Assembly (NCBI GenBank): GCA_029216955.1
Contig: JANAVB010023996.1
Span: 15,213,327-15,277,326, forward strand
Reading direction: 5' to 3'
Source of the DNA: Iris pallida
Lineage: Eukaryota; Streptophyta; Magnoliopsida; Asparagales; Iridaceae
Length of the DNA stretch: 64,000 nucleotides
In this document: piece by piece, positions 22,151-32,512 of the stretch
How the letters are laid out: each line of letters begins with the position of its first letter
Position numbering within the stretch: the stretch's first letter is position 1
Made by a program: the position numbers and the translations under genes
The notes under the pieces: generated by a model
The model's database searches: none
The model's input: the letters and a program-made list of their open reading frames with translations, nothing else
What the model was told of the DNA's origin: nothing

Positions 22151-23332
22151 TCTTCTGGCAGATTTGGAGAGTTTAGGCATTAAGGTTATAGTCCCTGGAA
22201 TTAAATAGCAGATTTGGGGTTTACAGGTTCAGTCAGAGATGATGGACAGGATCAGAGCAGCAGAGTTTGAGGATGAAGCTCTGAGGGTCATTAGAGAGCA
22301 TGTACAGGTAGGATTATTGGATAATTTCTCTATCACGGAAGATGGGTCGTTGAGGCATGGTGCCAGATTGTGCGTGCCGAGTGGAGAGCTTCAGAAGGAG
22401 ATTCTTCAGAAGGCACATCATTCTCACTACTCTATGCATCCTAGTGCCAACAAGATGTATAGAGACTTGAGACAGCACGTTTGATGGTATGGCATGAAGC
22501 GCGATGTGGCTCAGTTTGTTTCTAGATGTTTGGTGTGCTAGTAGGTGAAAGCCGAGAGACAGAGCCAGGTGGTCTGCTATAGCCACTACCTATTCCAGAG
22601 TGGAAGTGGGAGCATATCACTATGGACTTTGTGTCTGGACTTTCGCGTTCTCCAGGAGGGAAAGACGCGATATGGGTCATCGTTGATAGATTGACCAAAT
22701 CGGCCCACTTCTTGCCTTTCAAAGTAGGTTTGTCTATGGAGAGGCTGGCGAAGATGTACGTGGGCAGATAGTCAAGTTGCACGGGTTCCAGTGAGTATAG
22801 TCTCGATCTAGATAGTCGTTTCACTTTCCACTTCTGGAGGAGTTTACAGACTAGTTTGGCACTCAGCTCAAGTTCAGTACCATATACCACCACCAGACAG
22901 ATGGGCAGTCGGAGAGGACTATTTAAACTCTCAAGAATATGCTACATACCTGCATTTTGGACTTCGAAGGATCTTGGAAGTACCATCTCTACTTGGTAGA
23001 GTTTGCATACAACAACAACTACCAAGCCAGTATAGAGATGTCACCATTTGAGGCTCTATACGGACGGAGGTGCCGTACTCCCTTGTCTTAGGATGATGTC
23101 GGCGAGAGGGTTTCGCTTGGCCCGGAGATGATTGTGGATGTAGCTGAGAAGGTCAGGGTTATCAGAGATAAACTTCAGATGGCGCATGACAGACAACGGC
23201 ATTTGGCTGATAGCCACCGAAGACCTTTGGAGTTGGATGTATAATTTAGATTTTCTAGCGTTTGTGTCTGATTGTGATTTTTTTTTGGGTTGAGCTTTAA
23301 GTTGTGTTTTTATGATAGGTTGGTGATTTTGT
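22151..23332 (+). pseudogene. pol: A integrase, N-terminal and core, interrupted by B
   Basis: Begins with the linker MMDRIRAAEFEDEALRVIREH; the zinc-binding part has HHSHYSMHP and, after a TGA, CLVC. The DDE core is spread over shifted frames: [19 protein letters not shown] and [13 protein letters not shown] (first Asp), the SIVSDLDS-like second Asp region near 22797, and the TDGQSERT region with the Glu near 22900. FEALYGRRCRTPLS follows. At 23238 the frame meets an intron-like 80-base gap (23239-23318), then VGDF, where B has inserted (23333). The rest of the gene resumes at 36672. Confidence 0.88.
23239..23318 (+). other. putative spliceosomal intron in A integrase (80 bp)
   Basis: GAT|GTATAATTTAG ... 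TTTATGATAG|GTTGGTGAT. T-rich, begins GT and ends AG, phase 0. The flanking codons are those that are adjacent in related integrases (…PLELD then VGDF…). B has an insertion at exactly the same codon boundary with different sequence (27991-28080). Retained, it would shift or stop the frame. Confidence 0.65.
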
Positions 23333-23383
23333 TGTCACGACCCGCACCCTAGAGTAAGGGCACGAGACATGAAAACGTCCAGC

Positions 23384-23406
23384 CTACGCCGCAGTGTCGG
23401 CGGTAG
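23384..23406 (-). promoter_or_regulatory. stem-loop near LTR end (B, 3')
   Basis: Plus-strand CTACGCCG, loop CAGTGT, CGGCGGTAG: eight pairs with a single bulged G. The identical form is at 32564-32586 in the other LTR; equivalents occur in A and D. Confidence 0.6.
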
Positions 23407-24562
23407 AATGCTGTCCTAGGTCACAACATCTAGCAATGTAAACATCTAAACAGTTTATACTCCCCGAATGGGGGTGACATAGCAATAGAAACTCAATCAC
23501 AACTAAGGAAGATATAGCACGATATGAATAGAACTCAAGGAAATGAAATAGATAAAACCATAGTCTAAGATAATCCCAGCAGTACAAGTCTCAGATAAAA
23601 GAATATATACAAAACTGATCTCCAGAAAGAGTCTAACTAACATAATCCAACTACATAAAGATAATAGTCTAATATCTAATCTAGGCAGTCGGGGGAAGGT
23701 CCTCAGCTACTGCTGGATCCTTCTGAGGGTCCAGCTCACAGGTGTCATCAAGGGCTGCCCCGTAATAGGTGTCCAGGCAAGCCTCCTCCTCGTCCTCTGT
23801 AATATTTTCAACAGGTCCAGTCAGGACAGGAGCGAGCACAGTACATCTCAATAATTCATAGCAGGTTAGAAAATATAAACATGCAGTAAAGTAAGATACA
23901 AGTACTGAAAGAAATGCGGTATGTAAACAGGAAGAGAACTGTAATGTAAATATCTACTATACATAGAGAACTAGCCGTGACTAGTAAATCAGAGTACGAG
24001 ATAGCACATATGAACAGGACAGATTTGCACGGGATGTCGAGGTGCACAGGAATCTACACTACAAGGAATTGTTCACACGACTACTAGCACTCCCCCGTAT
24101 CCCCAATCAATACACAAGGATCTAAACAGGTTATGTTATTGCACAGGATATCACATGGGGGCCCATATAGGGTGCACATGATAGTATACATGGGGGCTCC
24201 ATAAACATGAGAGTACAAGATTCACAGGAGTGCACATATAATGAAAGCACAGGAGTACATGATGTAAGTGAAACGCACAAGCACAATGTACCCGATGCTT
24301 CCGAGGGGGATAACATCGCATGTAGAGATCCATATAGTACCAATCCGTGTGACCAACGTGACAGTACAAGTAAAGTAATCTACTGCAGGTAATAATTCTA
24401 AGCAGGATATGAAATGATCAGAGAATGTACTCGCCTGTAACTGAGTGTCCGGTATGAAACATACTGTCCAAGGAGTGGTGTCTGGCTCCTAATCAGAACA
24501 GCATAAGTCACAACAAGTCCAGAATATCAAAATGGAGTCCTACTATGCATTCTATATGATTC

Positions 24563-24640
24563 AAAGTCAATCTAGGCCAAAGTCAACTCTTGGTCAACTC
24601 TGATCAACCCTAGAAGTCAAACTAGGTCAACCAAGTCTAA
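24563..24640 (-). promoter_or_regulatory. W-box cluster in B LTR
   Basis: Plus-strand AGTCAA, GGTCAACTC, GATCAACCC, AGTCAAACTAGGTCAACC, i.e. repeated TTGAC cores on the element's sense strand, as in A. Copy in the other LTR at 33743-33820. Confidence 0.55.
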
Positions 24641-26265
24641 TTAGTCTAAACTAGGCTATCTAGGTCTAACAAGTCATGCTAGGCTCTAACAAGACTATAC
24701 TAGACTACACACCATATTTCAAGTATCTAATATACCTATGTATATTCACATATACATAGACACAATATATATACAAGTATTAGATTACTCTATGCATTCT
24801 TAGGCTAATATTATATGTATAGGCATATAGGCATTCAACACACAAGTATACATGTCTACATGTTGCACATAAGGTATTTTCACACTACAAAAGGCATTCC
24901 TATCTAAGGGTGTTTAACATATACATTTAGGGAAAAATGTGTGTGTGATACATAAGGTTGTGTGTGTACAAGACATGACAGTGCAATACAAGTGTGCAGG
25001 AACAATAAGGAAAAAGGGAACAACCCACATACTCAAACTGGAACCCAGTTATACATTCATCAACCGAGGAATAGGATAGTATGCAGGAAACAAAAGAGTG
25101 AAGGGAAGTACTCAGGAAACAGTGTCAAAGTGTGCAGGAAAACAGTGTGGAAGTGCAGGAATTATAAGCTTGTGTGTGTGGTATGGGTGTACAACAGTGT
25201 TCAGGAATTATATGCAGGCAACCAGTGAACAGTGTGTGCAGGAAACATGAAATCAGTGAATGAAAAGGGCAGAATAGTGGAGAGAATGTGTGTTTGTGTG
25301 GTGTGCTATCAAGTATAACTAAATGTCAAAAGGATGTGTATGCCATGTGTGCAGGAATATAACATGAGAGGAAATGAGGGTGTAACAGGACTAAATAGCA
25401 GTAAAGGGAACACTGTGTTGGATGTCTCCAAGTGCAGGAATAATAACCAGTGAAGGAATTTGCAGTATGTAAACTAATGCAGGAAATAGAAAACAGTGAG
25501 TGATTGAGTGTGTGTGCAATACTCTAGCCAACAGTGTAGGGTGCAAATGTGTTCAATGTTCATAGAAAACAGGAAAAGGAAAGGCAAAGAATCAATTCAG
25601 AATTTTAAGGGCAGTATTTCCCCCACCTTCCTATTCCCAGGTTTGCACAACTGTACATAGGAGATTAATCTCAAGTTTTGAAATTAAAACAAATGTGAAC
25701 TTCACTTCATTCTCAGGTTTGAAATCAAAGACTGAAACTTAAACTCATTTGCAGAACAACCCAACAGTTCATATATCTCAAATCAAGAGGAATACTGAAA
25801 TTGTGTTTGACAGTAATGTGAGCATGGCAAGAATTTCTCAGATAATTCAACTGGAATCAGTCTCTAATGGAAAAGAATGCAACCCATTCATGTACATCCA
25901 CTGAAACCCAAAACAGCCTACAACTGGGTTAAATAAACTCAATCTCAGGTTTGTGAACAACTCAGATATCATGTGAATAGTCAACAAGGAATTTAACTCA
26001 AAACTCTCACTAATCAATACCACATATCAACCATAGCTAGGTAACATGTAGGAGAACATGTTTGATTTATAAAAACATGAAATTATTAATAATGCAGGTT
26101 AAATAACCAATTAAAACTCAAATGTGAAACCTGGAACCAAATGACTGATACAACATATTATTTCGGACTTTGCAAGTTGGAGTTAACTAATAAATTCACA
26201 TTCAAACACAATTAATGAGTTGGTAAGATGTTGCATACAATGTGTACGTGTCACACAACCTACTG

Positions 26266-26285
26266 GTGTCCACCTAAGTGGACAC
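26266..26285. promoter_or_regulatory. GTGTCCAC-N4-GTGGACAC palindrome (B LTR)
   Basis: Perfect eight-base inverted repeat with a four-base centre, followed nine bases later by another GTGTCCAA. Conserved in B's other LTR (35447-35466) and in D's LTRs (45074-45093; one substitution at 52159-52178; one deletion at 59253-59271). Confidence 0.6.
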
Positions 26286-27501
26286 AATGTGTCCAAACTG
26301 GAATAAAAACCCAAAATAGAATCTGAACACAGTGCAGAACAAGGAGTGACTCGTGCGTCGAGGATTTCTTGCTCGAAACGCCACGTGGGCCCATGAAACT
26401 TGACACATGGAGTGTCAGTGGGTGTCCGTGGCTCCCACAAAGTTTCGTATCCAGAGGGTTTGTGTCGTGTCCGCTACAGGGCTCGATAGGCAGGGGATCC
26501 CTGTAGCAGCGCGCGGCCGTGTGCACGCGCGTGTCCACAGCAAGAAATCGACACAGGACGACACTAAAACTAGGATACAAGGACACGAATCACTAGGCTA
26601 GACCTAGATCCTATTTCCTATTCAAAAGGAAATGATTAAAAAGGTCGACCTGCCCTCTGTGGCATTAGGTCGAGCACCTAGTTCATTGCTCTGATACGTG
26701 TCCAGAACGGACACGAATCACTAGATACTGGACACAATCCATTCCAGACCTTAGGGGGATCACTTAGGGTTCCTATTAATGAAGATTAACAGGAGTTTAA
26801 TGGAGTAATGAGGGTTATACCTATTGATGCACAATGAATAGAAAAGCCCTCAAATGGAAGAAACTCCTCAAGCCTCCAAGCTCCACAAATTGTTATTTCC
26901 CTATAAATAAAATATACCAACAACAAGAGGAAGAAATTTAGGTTCTAATAGAATTGGTTTGAAGGAAAAAGGAATTAAATTGGATTTCTTATGATTTTTG
27001 AAAGATGGAACTCACCTCTTTCCTTAGAAATTTGCTAGAACCCTAAAAGAGGCTAGCCCTAAAAACTAGGAGGGATTAAATAGGGGGAAATCCCTAGGTT
27101 CAGCTAGGGATGGCTGACCACTTGGCTTTGGGTTAGGGTTGAGCTAGGTTTGAGTCTAATCTAGCTAAGTCACATAATGACTTGTGAAACCACAAGCCAT
27201 TCACCAAATCAAATGATTTCTAAATTTCTAATTCTAGTTCTATGAATCACTAACCACTAACTTGAGTCACACTAGGTTAGACTAGGGTCACTTAACCTTA
27301 ACCATGGCCCACTAACTAGGGTTAGTTCCTAGGTTGGTCTACATGAGTCAAAACTGGCCAAAAATCAAACTAGTCCAAATAAATCCAAAATAATTTCTAA
27401 AAATCCCAAAAATTCTAATTAATACTAATAAATTTAAAAATACCCCAAAATAACAAAAATACCCTCACACTAGAAATGTGGTAGTGACAAATCTACCATC
27501 C

Positions 27502-29205
27502 TTAAAAGAATTTCGTCCTCGAAATTGAAAGGCGAAAAGCAACTGATGAGAAGGATAGAAAGTATACCTCGCGGTCCAAAAGATAAGGGTACCGCTCGCG
27601 CATCTCATCCTCCCGCTCCCAGGTAGACTCTCCTGGAGAATGATGCCTCCATGCGACGCGTACCAACGGTATCACCTGGTTCCTCAGAACCTTCTCCCGT
27701 CGATCCAAAATCTCCACAGGCTGCTCTGGATAGCTGAGAGAAGGACCCACCTCAATCTCCGAATGATCGAGCACATGGCTAGGGTCAGCCACATACCATC
27801 TCAACTGTGATACATGAAATACGTTGTGGACCCCCACAAGTGCAGGCGGCAAGTCTAGGCTGTAAGCCACGTCACCGACTCTCCCGCTGATAACGAAAGG
27901 GCCGATGAAGCGCGGGCTAAGCTTCCCGCCTCCACCAAAACGTATCGTACCACGAGTCGAAGATATCCTCAAGAAAACCTGGTCTCCGACCTAATCACAA
28001 GCAAGGTCTCAATTAAAATAAATAACAAACATGATCAAACAAAAACAACAACCTAAATCTAATCCTACTCTAATCTGTACCTCAAACTCCAAGGGTCTCC
28101 GGTGGCTATCGGCCCAGTGCCGATGTCTGTCCTGTGCCACGCGAAGTCTGTCCCTGATGAGCTTCACCTTCTCGGCCGCATCCACAATCATCTCTGGCCC
28201 CAGCAAAGCTCGCTCGCCAACATCATCCCAGGATAAGGGTGTACGGCACCTACGCCCGTACAGAGCCTCGAAAGGTGACATCTCGATGCTGGCCTGGAAA
28301 CTATTATTATAGGCAAACTCCACCAAATGAAGATGATCCTCCCAGGAACCTCTAAAGTCCAGGACGCACGTCCGCAGCATATCCTCAAGGGACTGAATAG
28401 TCCACTCTGACTGTCCGTCCGTCTGGGGGTGGTATGCAGTACTAAACTTGAGCTGAGTGCCCAAGCTGGTCTGCAGACTCCTCCAGAAATGGGAAGTAAA
28501 ACGGCTATCCCGATCTGAGACGATGCTGACAGGAACTCCGTGGATCCTGACTATCTGCCGCATATGCATCTCCGTCAGCCTCTCTGTAGACGTACCCACC
28601 TTGAATGGCAAAAAGTGGGCCGATTTGGTCAACCTGTCCACGATGACCCAAATCGCGTCTTTCCCTCCTGGAGTACGCGGCAATCCTGATACGAAGTCCA
28701 TCGTGATATGCTCCCATTTCTACTCGGGAATGGGCAGCGGCTGCAACAATCCACCGGGCCTCTGCCTCTCTGCCTTGACCTGCTGACAGACCAAGCACCT
28801 AGCTACGAACTGGGACACCTCCCGCTTCATTCCTGACCACCATACATGCTTCCGCAGATCTCGATACATCTTGTTGGCACCCGGGTGTATAAGTACTGAG
28901 ATCTGTGGGCCTCCTGCATAATCTGCTCTCTGAGCTCCCCGCTAGGCACACATAGCCTGGCACCGTGCCTCAGGGCACCATCCTCTACAAGTGAAAACTC
29001 AGGATCACCTACACCAATACTGATCTGCTCTCTGATACTCTGAAAAGCCACATCCTGAAACTGGGCCGCCTTGATTCTGTCCACCAAATCCGACTGAATC
29101 TGCATCCCCCATAGCTGCATCTGCACTCCCGGCACGATCACCTCAATCGCAAGGCTCTCCAAGTCGGCAAGTAAATGCCGATCCATGGTCAAACACATGG
29201 CTGTC
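27502..29205 (-). pseudogene. pol: B integrase with chromodomain, intron-like gap
   Basis: N-terminal zinc-binding region (EAHRSQY; CLVC near 28795), then the DDE core: [19 protein letters not shown] and [13 protein letters not shown] (Asp), SIVSDRDSRFTSHFW (Asp), AYHPQTDGQSEWT (Glu), FEALYGRRCRTPLSWDD. At 28081 the frame is interrupted by a 90-base GT...AG gap and resumes with VGDQVFLRIS. The C-terminus has FIGPF, VFHVSQLRWYVADPS and a chromodomain-like tail (EQPVEILDRREKVLRNQVIP, VAWRHHSPGESTWERED). Chromodomains steer integration to marked heterochromatin. Defects: a frameshift near 28880 and a TAG at about 28722 (between PLPIPE and KWEH). Confidence 0.92.
27991..28080 (-). other. putative spliceosomal intron in B integrase (90 bp)
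   Basis: Sense strand: TTTGAG|GTACAGATTAG ... TGTGATTAG|GTCGGAGAC. GT...AG ends, T-rich, phase 0, with an in-frame TGA inside (TTTAATTGA), so removal is needed for a continuous integrase. The position equals that in A (23239-23318), while the intron sequences differ widely. TTAATTGA about 25 bases from the end could serve as a branch region. Confidence 0.7.
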
Positions 29206-30474
29206 GGATACCTGCTCAAGGCATCGGCAACCACGTTGGCCTTCCCTGGATGATACTGCAGTGCAATGTCGAAGTCCTTCATCAACTCCAACCATCTGCG
29301 CTGTCTCATGTTCAACTCCTTCTGAGTGAACACATACTTTAGGCTCTTGTGATCTGTAAAGATTTCCACCCTCTCACCATACAGATAATGCTTCCACAGC
29401 TTCAAAGCAAAAATCACTGCTGCCAGCTCCAGGTCGTGGGTAGGGTAATTCTTCTCATGGGGACGTAACTACCTGGAAGCATAGGCAATTACCTTCCCGT
29501 ACTGCTGCAATACGCAACCCAGCCCCTTCCCTGAAGCATCACTATAAATAGTGAATCCACCTGATCCTGAAGGCAACGTCAAAATCGGAGCTGTCGTCAG
29601 CCGCTTCTTCAACTCATCAAAAGCTGCCTGACACTCCTCTGACCATACATATTCAGCATCCTTCCGGGTCAACCGTGTCAACGGCTCTGCAACCCGGGAG
29701 AAATCCTGCACAAATCTCTGGTAATATCCTGCCAGCCCCAGGAAGCTCCTGATCTCTGCAACTGAAGTCGGCGCTGTCCATGCCTCAACTGCTACAATCT
29801 TCTTGGGGTCAACTGAGATACCATCTCCAGTCACAACGTGCCCCAAGAAGTCCATCCGGTCCAGAAAAACTTACACTTGGAGAGTTTTCCATAAAGCTGC
29901 TCCTTCCTGAGAATCTCCAGTACTATCCTCAAATGCTCCTCGTGCTCCTCCTCAGTCTTGGAATATATCAAGATATCATCTATGAACACTACCACAAACT
30001 GATCCAGATACTGATGGAACACCTTGTTCATAAGGTTCATAAACACAACTGGTGCATTGGTTAGCCCAAACGGCATAACCAAAAACTCGAACTGTCCATA
30101 CCGCGTCCTGAAAGCGGTCTTGGGAATATCCTCCCCCTTCACCTTAACCTGGTGATATCCCGACCTCAGATCAATCTTGGAAAATACCCGAGCTCCGCTC
30201 AACTGGTCAAATAGATCGTCGATCCGCGGCAGTGGGTATCTGTTCTTGATCGTGAGGTTGTTGAGTGCCCTATAGTCAATACACATGCGTACTGACCCAT
30301 CCTTCTTCGGCACAAACAATACTGGTGCACCCCATGGCAACGAACTCGAGCGGATAAAGCCCTTGTCCTGTAGCTCATCCACCTGCTTCTTCAGCTCCAC
30401 CAGCTCGCTGTTGTTCACCCGATAGACATGCTGAGAAATGGGCTCCGCTCCTGGAACCAAGTCTATCGAGAACT
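29206..30474 (-). pseudogene. pol: B reverse transcriptase and RNase H, broken
   Basis: From 30460: [80 protein letters not shown] and the intact catalytic [12 protein letters not shown] one-base frameshift near 29860 (after KLSKCKFF) moves to the frame with [18 protein letters not shown] and [14 protein letters not shown]. RNase H has FTIYSDASGKGLGCVLQQ with the catalytic Asp, then a TAG (29470-29472) after YASR, then [16 protein letters not shown] and the VVADALSR end. So the catalytic motifs are preserved but the reading frame is not. Confidence 0.95.
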
Positions 30475-30977
30475 CTATGTCCCTGTCTGATGCAGTCCCG
30501 GCAACTCCTCCGGGAAAACATCTATGTACTCTGCTATCAAGGGGTGTGGAATCGTCTGCTCCTCGACCGAGACTCCACAGAAGACTCCGCTGCTCTGCTC
30601 TGCCTGACGTCTGGAGTACTCGAACTCTGGCTCCCCCGACGCTCTGAACAGAACTCTACCCCCTCTGCAATCGATGCTGGCGTGGTGTCTGCTCAACCAA
30701 TCCATACGTAGTACTATATCGTAGTTCGGCAATGGCATTACGAGCAGGCTCACCTCCAACTTACGGCCTCCTAAAACTACTCTCCGACCCTTACAAACAT
30801 CACGTACGAGGATAATGCCACCCTCGGTCGTGATCTTGTAAGTCCTAGGCAACGATTCATCTATGATACCGCGTCTAATCACAAAAGATACTGAAATGAA
30901 GCTATGCGATGCACCAGAATCAAACAATACAAATGCTGGACTGGAGTCGAGAAGAATCGAACCTACAATCAGCTCTC
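30475..30977 (-). pseudogene. pol: B protease, active-site motif intact
   Basis: In frame with gag. The active site is LFDSGASHSFIS (Asp-Ser-Gly intact), followed by GGIILVRDVCKGRRVVLGG, LPNYDIVLRMDWLSRH and [10 protein letters not shown]. The frame is lost after PEELPGL at about 30500 through a one-base change before RT. A retropepsin would cleave the Gag-Pol polyprotein in the particle. Confidence 0.92.
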
Positions 30978-32271
30978 AAGTCACCTCTGTATCTCCAGCT
31001 GCCATGGCGAAAGCTCGCCCCTGCTGGCCTCCCCTGGCCTGCTGCTGGTGCTGGACAAACCTTTGCTGCTGGGTCGGCAGGGCTGGTCCCCGCTGCTGAC
31101 CTGCTGGAGCTCTGGCTCCACCTCCCTGAGCTGTTCGTCCCACAGACCTAGGACAATCCCTCATCTGGTGGTCTGCTGCTCCGCAGAAAAGGCACTTCCC
31201 GAGCCTCTTCCTGTACTCATTCCATCCATGCCCTGGTTTCTTGCAGAAGGCACAACTGACTGTCTGCCTGGGTGCCTGATGCTGCTGCTGAGCCGGCCTC
31301 TGCTGAATCGGCTGCGGCTAAAACTGCCTGGGCTGCTGGTGCTGAAAATGAGGCCTCTTGGCCTGGCCCCCGCTGCTGCTGCTGCCCCCAGCTGGGTCTT
31401 TCCCTCTCTTGAGCCTAAGCTCAAGATCATCCTCTGCTAGCAGTGCGCCCGTCAAGATCTCCTCAAACGTAGCATCTCTGTTCCCCTTGGTCAGGGACTT
31501 CACCTCCTTGACCAGACCCTTCCGGAACCTCTGGGCCTTTGCCGTCTCGCTCAGACCCTCAACAAACCTGCCGAGACGGCCAAACTCTCCCGCATACTCC
31601 TCAACCGAGAGGCTCCCCTGGACCAAGCTCTCAAACTGCGTCTCCAAGGCTCTGACTGCTGAATCCGGAAAGAACTTCTTCTTGAAGAAGCCCCTGAACT
31701 GCTCCCAAGTCTGCCCTGGTACCCCCACCCTGGGGTCCGACTGATACCAGGTACGAGCAAGATCTCGCGTCCGGCTAGCTGCGGCCTCGATCTGAAGGTC
31801 TGCCGGGATCCTGGCCAAGCGGAAGATCTCCTCCATATGCTCGATCCACTCGTCGGCATATAGGATCCCCTCTATCCCCATGAAGTCTCTGGGGCTCATC
31901 TTCTGAAACTGCTCGATCCCTGGTGTCCTCTGCTGCTGCACCATGGGTCGAGCTGCGGCTGTCGTGACAGCCAACTCCATGCCTCGGTCCTGCCGAGCCT
32001 GCTGTCGGTCCATGAACTGCTAAAAATATGCGAACATCTGAGCTGCATCCACATGTCCTGGAGGCGGTGGTGGCTGGAAAGGATCCTCTGGATAGACCGG
32101 GTCCTACCTCCCAGTCGGTGGATGCATATCCCCTGCTGCGGCTGCCGAAGTCTCAACACGAGCTGAGGTGACAAGAGCTGCAGTCCCCTGGCCTCGCCGT
32201 GCTGGCTGAGAGGTAGCAGTCCCCTCTAAAGCATCCTCATGGACGGCACGCTGCGAATGAGTCTCTACCAT
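30978..32271 (-). pseudogene. gag: B gag, broken by stops only
   Basis: Start ATG at 32271 (MVETHSQRA), chosen because D and A gag start with the same Met-Val/Lys-x-Thr pattern. Core: FQKMSPRDFMGIEGILYADE, RTWYQSDPRVGVPGQTWEQF, SLSVEEYAGEFGRLGRFVEG (Retrotrans_gag domain). The nucleocapsid has two knuckles: CAFCKKPGHGWNEY, where the last zinc Cys is Tyr, and the complete CLFCGAADHQMRDC. A Gln-rich tail leads to protease in the same frame. Four stops interrupt an otherwise single frame: after PPTGR, after AYF, after PRQF and a TGA after DTEVT. Confidence 0.93.
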
Positions 32272-32512
32272 CCTGAAGATAGACAACAAGAGTATCAATT
32301 TCTGAGAAAGAAGCGATATAACAAAGGCGGACAATTATAATTCAAAGGATCAGCAGACAAAAGGATTTAGATGGCAATAAAAGGAATTTTCCTAAAGTGA
32401 TTGAGTAACCTTAAAATTTATATCCTATATCCTATAGCAGGCTGCAGCGATACTCTAGTTCGAGTACCACTACACTTCTAGTCTAGACCTGTATGGGCCA
32501 CCACTAAAAACG
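32272..32512 (-). other. B leader with primer-binding-site block
   Basis: On the sense strand the LTR end TGACA is followed by CG and TTTTTAGTGGTGGCCCAT then ACAGG (32488-32510). About 240 bases to the gag ATG; noncoding. The block is shared with A, D and E. Confidence 0.55.

Larger units (their letters stand above)
23333..27489 (-). repeat. 3' LTR of B
   Basis: On the minus strand TGTCACTACCACATTTC...GGTGCGGGTCGTGACA. Holds the stem-loop (23384-23406), W-box cluster (24563-24640), a GC-rich block with many GTGTCC/GGACAC hexamers (26240-26750) and a TATTTAAT element near 27075 as a weak TATA candidate. AT-rich low-complexity DNA with GTGTGCAGGAA repeats fills 24900-25600. Confidence 0.95.

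Noticed and set aside
24131..24369. Minus frames of 70-72 codons repeated at 33311-33549
   Set aside because: The duplication is just the two B LTRs; two overlapping frames of similar length and odd composition, no motif.
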